From CAZERD01 sp964515405 (GTDB lineage: Bacteria; Campylobacterota_A; Desulfurellia; Desulfurellales; CAZERD01), in assembly GCA_964515405.1 (NCBI GenBank), contig CAZERD010000060.1, positions 1-7,770 of the forward strand: DNA of 7,770 nucleotides. The letters run 5' to 3'. Below are positions 1 through 7,268 of this stretch, one piece after another (the first letter of the stretch is position 1; each line of letters begins with the position of its first letter). The notes beneath the pieces were generated by a model. It was not told the DNA's origin. It did no database searches and was given only the letters and a program-made list of their open reading frames with translations. The position numbers and the translations under genes are program-made.

Positions 1-845
1 GTACTGAATCTATGACCATGGTACCGATGGGTGGTATCAAGTATTCGGCGAATCCGGATCTCATCAACACATGGCCAGAAACCTACACACCGATGGGTCT
101 AACGGCCGAGTTTGTGGCTGAAAAGCACAAGATCTCACGTGAAGATCAGGACGAGTTTGCCTATCATTCGCACATGAAAGCGGCTAAGGCCATCAAGGAA
201 GGCAAATTCAAGGGTGAGGTAATACCGGTTGAGGTGGGGCGCACTGTACTTGAGGGGAATAAGGTCAAAGAGATCAAGACCATGGTCGAGGTGGACGACG
301 GTGTGAGACCGGACACGACAATAGAGGCACTTGCAAAATTGAAGCCTGTGTTTAAGGCGGACGGTACGGTTACTGCGGGTAACTCATCACAGATGACGGA
401 TGCAGCTGCTGCTGTACTTGTGGTTTCGGAAGATTACCTGAAAAAGATCCAAAAGGATCCAATGGCACGCTTCCTGGTTTACACAGCCGCTGGTGTGGAG
501 CCGCACCTAATGGGCGAAGGCCCGATTGCTGCTGTGCCTAAGGTTATGGAGCTTGCAAAAAGACTCGAGGGTATCTCCATGGATGATATAGGCTTAATTG
601 AGCTGAACGAAGCGTTCGCAGCACAGTCTTTAGCCTGCATCAGGGCGTTGGGTTGGGGTGACATTATGGACATAATCAACGTAAACGGTGGTGCTATAGC
701 ACTTGGGCACCCGCTTGGCGCAACAGGTGCAAAGCTCACGGCAACGCTTCTAAACGAGATGAAGAGACGCAACGTCAAATACGGACTTGAGACCATGTGC
801 ATCGGCGGTGGAATGGGAGCTGCCGGTATATACGAGTTAGTTTAA
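1..845 (+). CDS. fadA: Acetyl-CoA acyltransferase (thiolase), 5'-truncated by window edge
   Basis: Class I thiolase, catalysing the last step of beta-oxidation: CoA-dependent cleavage of 3-ketoacyl-CoA to acetyl-CoA plus a shortened acyl-CoA. The reading frame is open from base 3 and begins TESMTMVPMGG, which in thiolases lies roughly 110 residues from the N-terminus. About 280 of an expected ~390 residues are therefore present; the ATG at 12 is internal, not the start. The N-terminal nucleophilic Cys lies outside the window. Visible active-site motifs are NEAFAAQ (about 606-626), GHPLGATG with the catalytic His at 708-710, and the C-terminal CIGGGMGAA with its catalytic Cys at 798-800. It ends TAA (843-845), 14 bases before the acyl-CoA dehydrogenase ATG, so the two are probably co-transcribed. 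A biosynthetic acetyl-CoA acetyltransferase is the alternative, but the neighbour and the VPMGG-type sequence favour the degradative enzyme. Confidence 0.93.
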   Translation, partial: TESMTMVPMGGIKYSANPDLINTWPETYTPMGLTAEFVAEKHKISREDQDEFAYHSHMKAAKAIKEGKFKGEVIPVEVGRTVLEGNKVKEIKTMVEVDDGVRPDTTIEALAKLKPVFKADGTVTAGNSSQMTDAAAAVLVVSEDYLKKIQKDPMARFLVYTAAGVEPHLMGEGPIAAVPKVMELAKRLEGISMDDIGLIELNEAFAAQSLACIRALGWGDIMDIINVNGGAIALGHPLGATGAKLTATLLNEMKRRNVKYGLETMCIGGGMGAAGIYELV

Positions 846-847
846 TA

Positions 848-853
848 GGGAGG
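848..853 (+). promoter_or_regulatory. Ribosome binding site of the acyl-CoA dehydrogenase gene
   Basis: GGGAGG sits 6 bases before the ATG at 860, in the short gap after the thiolase stop. This near-perfect Shine-Dalgarno site fixes the start codon and shows that the gene has its own strong initiation site. Confidence 0.85.
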
Positions 854-859
854 TAACTG

Positions 860-2802
860 ATGTCGGAACTTTTGAAGGGTGGTGAGTTTCTGATAAAAGA
901 GGTCACAAAGGATGATGTATTCACACCGGAGGAGCTCTCCTCAGAGCAGAGACAGATGATGGAGACAACCGAGCAGTTTATCAAGAACGAGGTGATCCCG
1001 GATGTGGATACGATGGATAACTCCAACCACAACTTCGACCTGCTTGTCAAGCATCTAAAGAAGGCTGGCGAGCTGGGTCTGTTTGCCCTCTATGCACCGG
1101 AGGAGTACGGTGGCCTTGAGTTGGGCTTAACCGCAGGTGCATGCGTGGTGGAAAAGATATCGCCTGCCGGTTCGTTCTCCGTGGCCTATGCGGCGCACAC
1201 AGGAATCGGCAGCCTGCCGCTGATCTATTATGGCACAAAAGAGCAAAAGGATAAGTACCTTGAGAAGCTTGTCACCGGTGAGTGGATAGCTGCATACTGT
1301 TTGACAGAACCGGATGCCGGCACGGATGCCCTTGGTATGAGGGCGACAGCGAAGCTTTCAGAGGATGGCAAATATTATATTCTAAACGGCACAAAGCAGT
1401 TTATTACAAACGGTAGCATTGCCGATCTGTATACAGTTTTTGCCAAGACACCGGAAGGCCAGTATGTTGCCTTGCTTGTTGAAAGAGGCTTTGAAGGTGT
1501 ATCTATTGGCAGAGAAGAAGACAAGATGGGCATCAGGGGCTCGTCTACAGCCCAGATCATGTTTGACAGCGCCAAGATCCCGGTAGAAAATCTGCTCGGC
1601 AAGGTTGGAGAGGGTCACAAAATAGCCTTCCAGGTGCTGGNNNNNNNNNNNNNNNNNNNNNNNNNNNNNNNNNNNNNNNNNNNNNNNNNNNNNNNNNNNN
1701 NNNNNNNNNNNNNNNNNNNNNNNNNNNNNNNNNNNNNNNNGAAAATCTGCTCGGCAAGGTTGGAGAGGGTCACAAAATAGCCTTCCAGGTGCTGGACGAG
1801 GGTAGATTTATACTGGGTGCTGCCGCGGTGGGTGCAGCCAAGGCAGCCATGGAGGATGCCGTTGCCTACGCCAACGAGAGAAAGCAGTTCGGTGTACCCA
1901 TAGCAACCTTCGGTGCAATCAAGGAGAAGGTAGCCGATATGGTAGCGGGCATATACGGTGCTGAATCACTGGCTTACAGGCTTGCAGGTCTTTATGATGC
2001 AAGGGTGGCAACCATAGATCTGCCCAAAAACGACCCGAACTATTACAAGCAGTACCACAAGGCGCTTGAGGATTATGCTGTAGAGTGCTCCATAGCCAAG
2101 GTATTCTGCTCCGAACTCCTGGATAAGGTCGTAGATGAGGTGGTGCAGATATACGGCGGCTACGGCTTCATAACGGAATACCCCGCTGAGCGCTACTACA
2201 GGGATTCACGTATCAACAGGATCTTTGAAGGTACCAACGAGATAAACCGCTACCTTGTGCCCGGCATGCTCCTGAAAAAGGCGATGAAGGGTGAGCTTCC
2301 ACTGGTTCAGAAGGCCAAAGAAGCGCTGGATATAATGATGACGCCGTCATTCGAAGAGCTGGATGAATCCATAAGGTTCATAAAGGAGAAGACGCTTGTT
2401 AAGAACCTGAAAACCATGTTCCTGGTACTTGCCGGTGCGGCAGCTCAGAAGTACATGGATAAGTTGAAGAACGAACAGGAGATTCTGTTCGCCCTAGCCG
2501 ATATGGCGATAGCCATATTTGGCATAGAAAGTGCAGTTTTAAGGGCTGATAAGGTTTACGATAGTGTCAGCGACAAAAAGAAGAAACTTTACGAAAACGC
2601 CGTGAAGGTCTTTACCTTCAACATGAATGAGTATGCACAGACAGCCGCAAGAAAGGCAGCATACTACACTGAAGAGGGCGACAATCTGGTTGCTATACTC
2701 AGTGGCATAAGAAGATTCACCAAGTACGATGCCAGTGGCCTTTTGAAAGCTAAAAGGGAGCTTGCAGAATACATGAGCGAAAATGTGCGCTACCCCTTCT
2801 GA
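860..2802 (+). CDS. fadE: Acyl-CoA dehydrogenase, FadE/VLCAD-like, interrupted by an assembly gap
   Basis: FAD-dependent acyl-CoA dehydrogenase, which makes the trans-2-enoyl-CoA in the first step of beta-oxidation and passes electrons to an electron-transfer flavoprotein. Read literally, the gene breaks at 1641-1740 (Ns). Joining 1640 to 1796, which drops the Ns and the second 55-base copy, gives one in-frame protein of 595 residues, close to Bacillus FadE (about 594). In that numbering: FAD/substrate motif YCLTEPDAGTDA at 146-157, KQFITNG 179-185, DKMGIRGSSTA 221-231, DEGRF 261-265 across the junction, and FEGTNEI with the likely catalytic base Glu405. The core ends near 415 and about 180 helical residues follow, as in VLCAD/ACAD9-type enzymes, suggesting long-chain substrates. 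It lies 14 bases after the thiolase and 3 bases before the hydrolase. Phe codons are more often TTC (about 15 of 26) than in downstream genes. The family is certain; chain length is inferred. Confidence 0.92.
1586..1640 (+). repeat. 55-base direct repeat, left copy, abutting the N gap
   Basis: This sequence, from GAAAATCTGC to GGTGCTGG, is identical to 1741-1795. It encodes residues of the conserved acyl-CoA dehydrogenase segment ENLLGKVGEGHKIAFQVL. It is best read as the end of one contig that overlaps the next rather than as a biological repeat. Confidence 0.95.
1641..1740. other. Assembly gap of exactly 100 Ns
   Basis: The run of 100 Ns is a placeholder of conventional length. Both flanks end or begin with the same 55 bases, so the true missing length is probably zero, or in effect minus 55. 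It splits one acyl-CoA dehydrogenase gene and creates a false early stop and a false GTG start near 1789 if translated literally. Confidence 0.97.
1741..1795 (+). repeat. 55-base direct repeat, right copy, abutting the N gap
   Basis: Exact duplicate of 1586-1640, beginning immediately after the Ns. Past this copy the sequence continues the acyl-CoA dehydrogenase (DEGRF and onward) in the frame that the left contig was reading. The simplest explanation is that both contigs carry the same terminal overlap. Confidence 0.95.
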
Positions 2803-2805
2803 GGG

Positions 2806-3753
2806 ATGGTTGAGTATTCCGTAAACACCCCCTATCCGGTGGGGCCTGTGCATCTCTATGTGCTTGAGCATAGAGAAGGGTTGATTCTCTTTGACACAGG
2901 CCCCCCTACAGAGGAGAATTTTGAATTTTTGGAGAGATGCATTCCGCTTGATGAGCTAAAATATGTTTTTGTGACTCATTCCCATGCGGATCATTGTGGA
3001 GGGTTGGGTTTTCTTGCGGAGAGAACTAAGGCTAGAATTGTAGTACCGGGAAAGGATATAAGGAAGCACAGGGTGTTTGCCGACTTAATTCCTCGGTTTA
3101 GGGCTTTGTTTTGTAGCCTTGGTTTTCCTGATAACATTGTGAACTCCATTGTGGAGGCGATAGTTTCCTTTGAGAAACAAGTTGTAATGCCAGATAGCGT
3201 TCTGCCGTCTGAGTATGTTCATGCGGATGGTGTGGAGATTCTTTCTTGCCCCGGACACTCTATCACAGACTACGTTTATATGCTCAATGGGTTTGCTGTT
3301 GCCGGTGATTTTCTTCTTAGTGGTATATTTCAGACTCCCCTACTGGAGATAGACCCGGATACTTTGGAGGTGTTTGATAACTATGCGGCTTATTGTGAAA
3401 GTATAACCCGCTTGGAAAGGATAGAGGGGATGAGGGTGTTGCCGGGGCATGGGTCTTCTGGGAGTCCTCTGGATGTCGTGGCGTTTTACGTAGGTAAAAC
3501 CCTAAAGAGATCGGAGGCCTTGCTTAGATGTAACGGATTTTGCAGTGTGTTTGAGGCCGTTGAAACGTTTATGGATCCAGTTTCAGAACCGTTCAAGGCC
3601 TACTTGAAGGCTTCAGAGGTGGTGTTTTTCAGAAGGATGCTTAGTGCTCCAGAGAGGCTTAAGGAAGCCTTGAGGAGGATAGGGCTGTTTGATAGGTTCA
3701 GAAGTAATTTCTTTAGGATTGAGGGAGTGCAAGCACCATTATTACGTCGTTGA
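2806..3753 (+). CDS. Metallo-beta-lactamase-fold hydrolase downstream of fadE
   Basis: A 315-residue soluble MBL-fold protein with a complete dinuclear metal site: THSHADH gives His58, His60, Asp62 and His63; GHS gives His151; AGDFLLSG gives Asp168; LPGHG gives His215. The opening YSVNTPYPVGPVHLYVLE is the usual first strand of glyoxalase II/LACTB2-like hydrolases. The last ~100 residues are basic and helical, where LACTB2-like relatives carry a winged-helix domain; the match is weak here. The substrate is unknown. Its place 3 bases after fadE suggests a thioester or acyl-CoA-related hydrolysis, but this is inference from context. The ATG at 2806 is the earliest possible start, because the fadE TGA at 2800 is in the same frame. 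The only nearby purine run, GAGGG, touches the ATG, so initiation probably relies on coupling to fadE translation. Its 3' end overlaps the opposing glycerate kinase by 41 bases. Confidence 0.87.
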   Translation: MVEYSVNTPYPVGPVHLYVLEHREGLILFDTGPPTEENFEFLERCIPLDELKYVFVTHSHADHCGGLGFLAERTKARIVVPGKDIRKHRVFADLIPRFRALFCSLGFPDNIVNSIVEAIVSFEKQVVMPDSVLPSEYVHADGVEILSCPGHSITDYVYMLNGFAVAGDFLLSGIFQTPLLEIDPDTLEVFDNYAAYCESITRLERIEGMRVLPGHGSSGSPLDVVAFYVGKTLKRSEALLRCNGFCSVFEAVETFMDPVSEPFKAYLKASEVVFFRRMLSAPERLKEALRRIGLFDRFRSNFFRIEGVQAPLLRR

Positions 3754-4963
3754 GGTTAGTTCCGGTGGGTCCAATTTTTATCAGCGCGTTTGCGCTTTTC
3801 AGGGCTGTGTATGAGTCGTTATTTTCTAAGTATTCTATAGGGGAGATATGGCGGTTAAGTATGCTTTTTGCTGTGTTTCCGTCCACTATTCCGCCTGCTG
3901 CATCTGTCGGGCCGTCTGTTCCATCTGTTCCGAAAGAGGCTATGGCCACATTGTCCAGATTTGATATTTCTATGGCTGCTGAGAGGGCGAGTTCCTGATT
4001 TCTTCCACCTTTTCCTGTGCCTTTAACAGAGACGGTAGTTTCTCCGCCCATTATCAGGAGAGCTGGCTTGTTTACAGGTCTGTCTTTTGTTACTAACTCT
4101 TTGGCTATAGATGATACGCATTTGCCTATTTCCCTCGCTTCACCGGTCAGGGTTGTTGTGAGTATGGCGGTGTTGTAACCTTTTTGTTTGGCGATTTGCT
4201 CCGCCAGTTCACATGCCATTGTTACGTTCCCTATGATTATGTTTGTTGCATTGGAGAGTTTCTTTGGGGTTTCTTTCGATATGGCGTTGATTATGTGTTC
4301 TTTAGTGGGTATTGAATATCTTTTTAATACTCCTATAGCGTCACGGGAGGTAGATGAGTCTTCGGCAGTTGGACCTGAACCCACTGTGTCTATTCTGTCG
4401 CCGATGACATCTGAAAGTATAAGCGTTGTTATTCTTCGGGGTGATATGGTCTGAGCTAGTCTGCCTCCTTTCACTGACGAGAGATGTTTTCTAACTGTGT
4501 TTATTTCATCTATGGTTGCTCCTGAATTTATTAGTGCTCTGTTTATCTCTGTTATTTCATCCAGTGTTATTCCCGGTTGCGGTAATTCAAATACTGATGA
4601 TGCCCCTCCGGACAGAAGCAACAGTACATCCAGGTTGCTTTTCTTGAGTGTTTCTACTACCAGCCTGGCAGCTTTTTCACTGTTAATATCTGGTAGTGGA
4701 TGTCCGGCTTCTACTATCTGGAATGGTGGTATTTCTCCCATGCTGTGAGAGTATTTTGTTACGATTATTCCACCGGTTATTCTGTCTTTTAGCTCCTCTT
4801 TTGCGCCTTTTGCCATCATCCATGCTGCTTTTCCGATCGCGATTACAAATATGGTGCGGGGGAGAGGAAGGTTTCTCAGTGCGCTCTTAACGAGGTTTTT
4901 TGGTGAGAGTCCAGGTATCATTTCCTTGATTATGGTGTGTAGTTTTTCTACTACCCCGCTCAT
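3713..4963 (-). CDS. Glycerate 2-kinase, MOFRL family
   Basis: ATP-dependent kinase converting D-glycerate to 2-phosphoglycerate, feeding lower glycolysis/gluconeogenesis in the cytosol. At 416 residues it is the normal length for the class. The N-terminal domain (about 5-235) carries VIAIGKAA with the conserved Lys45, AGHPLPD 86-92, LLSGGASS 116-123, NTVRKHLS 155-162, LSDVIGD 183-189 and GSGPT 195-199. The C-terminal MOFRL domain (about 300-412) carries GGETTV 306-311, GTGKGGRNQE 315-324, SFGTDGTDGPTDAAGG 343-358 and GPTGTNLND 398-406. An in-frame stop at 4967-4969 lies just upstream, so the ATG at 4961-4963 is the first possible start; no Shine-Dalgarno site precedes it. The gene is single, convergent with the hydrolase and divergent from gap. 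Some relatives are called hydroxypyruvate reductase (TtuD) in older annotation; the motifs here are those of the kinase family. Confidence 0.93.
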   Translation of the reverse strand: MSGVVEKLHTIIKEMIPGLSPKNLVKSALRNLPLPRTIFVIAIGKAAWMMAKGAKEELKDRITGGIIVTKYSHSMGEIPPFQIVEAGHPLPDINSEKAARLVVETLKKSNLDVLLLLSGGASSVFELPQPGITLDEITEINRALINSGATIDEINTVRKHLSSVKGGRLAQTISPRRITTLILSDVIGDRIDTVGSGPTAEDSSTSRDAIGVLKRYSIPTKEHIINAISKETPKKLSNATNIIIGNVTMACELAEQIAKQKGYNTAILTTTLTGEAREIGKCVSSIAKELVTKDRPVNKPALLIMGGETTVSVKGTGKGGRNQELALSAAIEISNLDNVAIASFGTDGTDGPTDAAGGIVDGNTAKSILNRHISPIEYLENNDSYTALKSANALIKIGPTGTNLNDVIMVLALPQS

Positions 4964-4970
4964 ATTTCAG

Positions 4971-4980
4971 ATTTTATACA
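4971..4980 (-). promoter_or_regulatory. Possible -10 element for the glycerate kinase gene
   Basis: On the minus strand the sequence TGTATAAAAT lies 7 bases before the ATG of the glycerate kinase. If it is a -10 box, transcription would begin at or within a few bases of the start codon, giving a leaderless message, which agrees with the lack of a Shine-Dalgarno site. I see no good -35 box at the matching distance, so this stays tentative. Confidence 0.35.
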
Positions 4981-5010
4981 CTTTCCGAGATAAATCCATT
5001 ATTATTTGCC

Positions 5011-5038
5011 TTGTTTTTGAAGTATAAAATGCTATAAA
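5011..5038 (+). promoter_or_regulatory. Sigma70-type promoter of the gap-pgk-tpiA operon
   Basis: TTGTTT (5011-5016) and TATAAA (5033-5038) are separated by 16 bases, and TGC directly before the second box makes it an extended -10. The predicted start near 5045 would leave a leader of about 27 bases ending in the gap ribosome binding site. A second TATAAA at 5023-5028 lacks a well-placed -35. The box lies in the AT-rich 108-base divergent region between glycerate kinase and gap. I see no clear operator palindrome there. Confidence 0.6.
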
Positions 5039-5060
5039 TATTGGGTAGATGAAGCTTATC

Positions 5061-5068
5061 GGGGAGGG
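5061..5068 (+). promoter_or_regulatory. Ribosome binding site of gap
   Basis: GGGGAGGG lies 3 bases before the ATG at 5072, with the GGAGG core 4 bases away. This is a strong but slightly close Shine-Dalgarno site, fitting a highly expressed glycolytic gene. Confidence 0.8.
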
Positions 5069-5071
5069 ATC

Positions 5072-6073
5072 ATGTCTCTTAGGATTGCTATAAATGGATT
5101 TGGTAGGATTGGTAGGGTGTTTTTCAGAACGGCCATAGGGTATGAAGAATTGGAGGTTGTGGCCATTAACGATATAACGGATGCAAGGACACTTGCTCAT
5201 CTTCTCAAGTATGATTCAAACTATGGGGTTCTACATGAGCACAGTGTGAGGTACAGGGATGATGCTATAATATTTGATGGTAGAGAGATAAGGGTTCTGT
5301 CTGAAAGGGATCCATCAAAGTTACCATGGGGAGAACTTGGGGTAGAGGTTGTTGTTGAGTCAACTGGATTGTTTACTGATGAGATTAAGGCAGGAGCACA
5401 CCTTAGAGCTGGTGCTAAGAAGGTAGTTATAAGCGCGCCCGCAAAAGGGGGCGTTCCAACGGTTGTGTTGGGCGTTAATGATGAGGGTTTTGATTTTTCT
5501 GCTCCCATCATATCAAATGCTTCTTGTACAACCAATTGTGTTACCCCGGTGGTTAAGGTTTTGAATGATAACTTTGGTGTGATTAATGGTTTTATGACAA
5601 CGGTTCATTCTTATACAAACGATCAGAGGATACTTGATTTGCCCCACCGGGATCTAAGGAGGGCTAGGGCGGCTGCTGTAAATATTATACCTACTACCAC
5701 GGGAGCCACAAAGGCTACAGGGCTTGTTATACCCGAGCTCCAGGGGAAGCTCAATGGGGTTTCTATTAGAGTGCCTACACAAACTGTTTCTTTGATTGAT
5801 CTTGTTGTAAACGTTAGCAAGGATGTGACAGTTGAGTCTGTGAATGAAGTCTTCAGAAGGGCAAGTGAAACACATATGGAGGGTATAATAGAATATAACG
5901 AGGAACCCCTTGTTTCTCATGACCTTATAGGGAATCCACATTCTGCTATATTTGATCCGAATCAGACAATGGTTATAGATAGGACGGTGAAGGTTTTTGC
6001 TTGGTATGATAACGAATGGGGTTATGCTTCTCGTTTGAGGGATCTTGTGTTGAGGTTAAAGGAATATGTTTGA
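5072..6073 (+). CDS. gap: Glyceraldehyde-3-phosphate dehydrogenase (phosphorylating), type I
   Basis: Interconverts glyceraldehyde 3-phosphate plus phosphate and 1,3-bisphosphoglycerate with a nicotinamide cofactor; cytosolic, normally a homotetramer. The 333-residue length is standard. The N-terminal Rossmann domain begins RIAINGFGRIGR, with AINDITD at the cofactor-selecting end of the second strand, a form common in NAD-using bacterial enzymes (cofactor choice is inferred). The active-site motif SNASCTTNC holds the nucleophile Cys152; TTVHSYTNDQ holds the general base His179. The phosphate-binding region (RRARAAAVNIIPTTTGA) and the C-terminal WYDNEWGYASR are intact. It is the first gene of gap-pgk-tpiA, with a plausible promoter at 5011-5038. 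Its TGA stop (6071-6073) adjoins the pgk Shine-Dalgarno site, with 10 bases between the genes. Arg codons are mainly AGG/AGA. The sequence does not show whether it serves glycolysis or gluconeogenesis; probably both. Confidence 0.97.
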   Translation: MSLRIAINGFGRIGRVFFRTAIGYEELEVVAINDITDARTLAHLLKYDSNYGVLHEHSVRYRDDAIIFDGREIRVLSERDPSKLPWGELGVEVVVESTGLFTDEIKAGAHLRAGAKKVVISAPAKGGVPTVVLGVNDEGFDFSAPIISNASCTTNCVTPVVKVLNDNFGVINGFMTTVHSYTNDQRILDLPHRDLRRARAAAVNIIPTTTGATKATGLVIPELQGKLNGVSIRVPTQTVSLIDLVVNVSKDVTVESVNEVFRRASETHMEGIIEYNEEPLVSHDLIGNPHSAIFDPNQTMVIDRTVKVFAWYDNEWGYASRLRDLVLRLKEYV

Positions 6074-6083
6074 GGTGTAGGAT

Positions 6084-7268
6084 ATGAAAACTATCAAAGA
6101 CGTAGATATCGCTGGAAAACGAGTGTTTATACGGTGTGATTTTAATGTGCCTCTTGATGAGAATGATAATATTACAGATGACAGGAGGATAAGGGAAACG
6201 CTTCCCACTATAAGGTATGCTATAGATGAGAGGGCAAGGGTAATACTGGCCAGCCATTTGGGAAGGCCGCATGGGAGTAGGGTGCCCCATCTATCCCTTC
6301 TGCCTATTGCTAAGAGGTTAAGCACCTTGCTGGGGAGACAGGTGGCTTTCATTGAAGATTGTTGTGGGGATGGTGTACTGGAAGGGATAAACAGCATGGC
6401 TCCCGGAGATGTTGCTCTTCTTGAGAATCTCAGGTTTTACAAGGGGGAGGAGGAAGACTCAGAGGAGTTTGCCCGTGAACTGTTGAGATTATTTGATGTA
6501 TACGTTAACGATGCCTTTGGGGTGAGCCACAGGAAGCATGCCTCGGTTCATATGCTTCCTAAACTGGCGAAGATTGCTGTCGTAGGTTTCCTCCTCAAGA
6601 AGGAGATAGACAGCTTCAAGACCATTTTAACCAATCCCAAGCGGCCGTTTGTGGCTGTGGTGGGAGGGTCGAAGGTATCAGGTAAACTTGGAGCTCTGAC
6701 AAACCTTTTGAACATAGTTGACAAGATGATAATAGGTGGGGCTATGTGTTTTACGTTTCTTAGAGCACAGGGGTACAGTGTTGGTTCCAGTCTGGTTGAG
6801 GAAGACCTTGTTGAAGAGGCGAAGAATATCATGGAAACAGCCCGGGAGAGGGATATATATTTGTATCTACCAGTGGATTTTACTATCACGCAGGATGTAC
6901 ATGATACCTTAAATGTGAGAAAGGTGGCTTTTCAGGAGATTCCAGAGGGATGGGTGGGGGTTGATGTTGGACCTGCTACTGTACAGCTTTTTTCTACGGT
7001 CCTGAGCGATGCGAGGAGTATAGTGTGGAACGGCCCTATGGGTATTTTTGAAATTAAGGGGTTTGATAAGGGAACAAAGGCTATGGCAAGGGTGATAGCT
7101 TCTTCTGAAGCTATATCCATAGTGGGTGGTGGAGAAACGGCAGATGCCGTTGAAAGGGCTGGTGTAAGTGAAGATATGACATTTATATCCACCGGAGGCG
7201 GTGCCTCCCTGGAGCTCCTTGAGGGGAAGGTTCTGCCTGCTATAGAAGTATTGGAGAGTAAACAATGA
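6084..7268 (+). CDS. pgk: Phosphoglycerate kinase
   Basis: Transfers phosphate between 1,3-bisphosphoglycerate and ADP, giving 3-phosphoglycerate and ATP, directly after the GAPDH step. It has 394 residues, the usual monomeric length. Substrate-side motifs are RCDFNVP 17-23, SHLGRP 57-62, ENLRFYKGEE 114-123 and NDAFGVSHRKHAS 142-154. The hinge/nucleotide side has VVGGSKVSGK 192-201, WNGPMGIFE 315-323, VGGGET 347-352 and STGGGASLELLEGK 369-382. The NDAF motif differs from the common form (usually GTAHRAHAS), and the loop after SHLGRP is a little short (HGSRVPHLSL). Neither removes a residue I know to be essential. GAGGTG at 6072-6077, 6 bases before the ATG and overlapping the gap stop codon, points to coupled translation. 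Its own stop overlaps the tpiA start. Confidence 0.97.
   Translation: MKTIKDVDIAGKRVFIRCDFNVPLDENDNITDDRRIRETLPTIRYAIDERARVILASHLGRPHGSRVPHLSLLPIAKRLSTLLGRQVAFIEDCCGDGVLEGINSMAPGDVALLENLRFYKGEEEDSEEFARELLRLFDVYVNDAFGVSHRKHASVHMLPKLAKIAVVGFLLKKEIDSFKTILTNPKRPFVAVVGGSKVSGKLGALTNLLNIVDKMIIGGAMCFTFLRAQGYSVGSSLVEEDLVEEAKNIMETARERDIYLYLPVDFTITQDVHDTLNVRKVAFQEIPEGWVGVDVGPATVQLFSTVLSDARSIVWNGPMGIFEIKGFDKGTKAMARVIASSEAISIVGGGETADAVERAGVSEDMTFISTGGGASLELLEGKVLPAIEVLESKQ

Noticed and set aside
479..802. Minus-strand open frame opposite the thiolase
   Set aside because: Composition is a Ser/Pro-rich mirror of conserved thiolase codons, with no ribosome site or motif of its own.
860..1780. A truncated acyl-CoA dehydrogenase ending in a run of unknown residues, with a separate GTG-started gene at 1789
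   Set aside because: Both are products of the N gap. After the Ns the literal frame is wrong, and the GTG at 1789 is an internal Val codon. The collapsed sequence gives one intact gene.
1586..1795. Genuine tandem repeat or insertion within the acyl-CoA dehydrogenase gene
   Set aside because: The repeat ends exactly at the N run on both sides, and removal restores an uninterrupted family protein, so an assembly overlap is far more likely.
3700..3800. Bidirectional terminator between the convergent genes
   Set aside because: The region is coding on both sides, and I could not find a convincing GC-rich stem followed by a T run.
3750..4890. Several plus-strand open frames of 60-90 codons opposite the glycerate kinase
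   Set aside because: They are hydrophobic, Ser-rich translations of the kinase's antisense strand. The kinase motifs account for the coding signal here.
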